Under the pieces are notes generated by a model. It worked only from the letters and a program-made list of their open reading frames with translations. It did no database searches and was not told the origin of the DNA. From the NCBI RefSeq assembly GCF_004342225.1, contig NZ_SMAR01000007.1:62001-126000 (forward strand): DNA of 64,000 nt, in the 5' to 3' direction. This document shows positions 63,437 through 64,000 of this stretch, in pieces; position 1 is the stretch's first letter; every line of letters begins with the position of its first letter. A program made the translations under genes and the position numbers. This DNA comes from Martelella mediterranea (GTDB lineage: Bacteria > Pseudomonadota > Alphaproteobacteria > Rhizobiales > Rhizobiaceae).

Positions 63437-64000
63437 CAGTAGTTCCTCAAATACTTGGCGCGGACGTGCACCCAATTCGAAAAATCGTTCGTGCGGAGGC
63501 CGGTCAATGCCATTTCATCCGAACAATCCACTGTGAGGTTTACCGACGACACATCGACATGGCCGACCTCATAGGTGCCGGAGTCATGCTTTATTCGCGC
63601 TCCTGCGGGAGCCCTTGCGTTGGCATACGCTGCCGCTCGGCTCTCGATCCGATTTCCGATGGCGGCAAAAGCGCTGGTGCTACCCCATTGTGCCCAGATG
63701 GAACCATCAGCATTTCCGTTGGTGGCAAACGCTGCGCCGCCAACGGAAATGTTTCGATCAGATCCGAAACCATCCTTGAACGTCACCCAGCCGTTGATCG
63801 TATCGCCGGCCTTGTTGACTGGCGCATAACCGAGACTGGCCTGCGCGCCGATGTTTTCTCGGGCCGCGTCCACGTCATCAAGGTCGGACAGGTTCGCGCT
63901 CTTGGCGACCCTCGATGCAATGGCTGCCGCCTGAGGCTCGCTGACCGGCATTTCGGCCGGCGTCAGGTTCTGGACTTTGGACAGCCCAAGCTGCGCCTTG
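63436..64000 (-). CDS. Phage tail fibre protein, C-terminal part (H-like)
   Basis: The frame is open from 64000 to the TGA at 63436-63438, so 187 residues of the C-terminus are seen and the start is outside. LGLSKVQNLTPAEMPVSEPQAAAIASRVAKSANLSDLDDVDAARENIGAQASLGYAPVNKAGDTINGWVTFKDG is typical of fibre repeats before the tip. The tail of the protein presumably binds the host receptor. The reading frame that begins at ATG 63951 is not the true start, because the frame continues upstream. Confidence 0.85.
   Translation of the reverse strand, partial: KAQLGLSKVQNLTPAEMPVSEPQAAAIASRVAKSANLSDLDDVDAARENIGAQASLGYAPVNKAGDTINGWVTFKDGFGSDRNISVGGAAFATNGNADGSIWAQWGSTSAFAAIGNRIESRAAAYANARAPAGARIKHDSGTYEVGHVDVSSVNLTVDCSDEMALTGLRTNDFSNWVHVRAKYLRNY

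Larger units (their letters stand above)
54110..64000. mobile_element. P2-like prophage, tail end (right part outside window)
   Basis: All genes from 54257 to the window end lie on the minus strand and, from right to left, follow the P2 order H, G-like, FI, FII, E/E', T, U, X, D. After D come a DNA adenine methylase and small ORFs where P2 has ogr, then a tRNA-Ser gene as probable attR. Head, lysis, regulation and integrase genes would lie beyond 64000. The left boundary at the tRNA 3' end is inferred, since the second att copy is not in the window. Confidence 0.9.

Overview
The window reads as a chromosomal segment of an alphaproteobacterium of the order Hyphomicrobiales (Rhizobiales). The evidence is a mannosylfructose-phosphate synthase/phosphatase pair like that of Agrobacterium, an Usg-family protein, a LeuB/LeuD pair of rhizobial length, rpsO followed by pnp, an EF-P/EpmA pair and a high-GC coding style. 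About 53.6 kb is core and metabolic genome. The last 10 kb is the late (tail) end of a P2-like prophage next to a tRNA-Ser gene.

Region 1-15 kb: a partial PAP2 phosphatase, leuB, a polysaccharide-deacetylase lipoprotein, a glycerate 2-kinase divergent from mfpsA-mfppB (the compatible solute mannosylfructose), leuD, a CitE-like lyase with a DUF1737 protein, a 3-hydroxyisobutyryl-CoA hydrolase, a VOC protein, an RsmC-like methyltransferase, pnp and rpsO. Upstream of rpsO lies a decayed, internally deleted IS1182-type transposase.

Region 15-29.5 kb: a cellobiose phosphorylase divergent from a TRAP transporter with a LacI-type palindrome between them; a COG0523 GTPase behind a Zur-like box; and a block that looks like ectoine catabolism. 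That block holds a DoeA-like M24 hydrolase, an ArgE-like M20 deacetylase, a GntR/FCD regulator and a divergent DoeD-like aminotransferase, with two TTGTnnACAA operators in the shared promoter region. A sugar-porter MFS protein follows.

Region 29.5-54 kb: prpD-prpC-prpB (2-methylcitrate cycle), an MFS protein, a stand-alone Lrp ligand-binding domain, gabD, efp/epmA, a secreted GH5 endoglucanase, purU, small membrane and stress-type proteins, two aldo/keto reductases and usg. An eight-gene operon follows for nucleoside uptake and salvage (BMP protein, ATPase, two permeases, cdd, punA, deoC, deoA), then msrA and tRNA-Ser(GGA).

Region 54.1-64 kb: prophage genes all on the minus strand in P2 order, H (partial), G-like, FI, FII, E/E', T, U, X, D. 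A Dam-type methylase and four small ORFs then run up to the tRNA. The tail-chaperone gene E carries a T7 slip site that joins it to a GpE-like E' reading frame. An unexplained inverted-repeat-bounded element of about 185 bp sits between FII and E. No integrase is visible; it would lie beyond the right edge.
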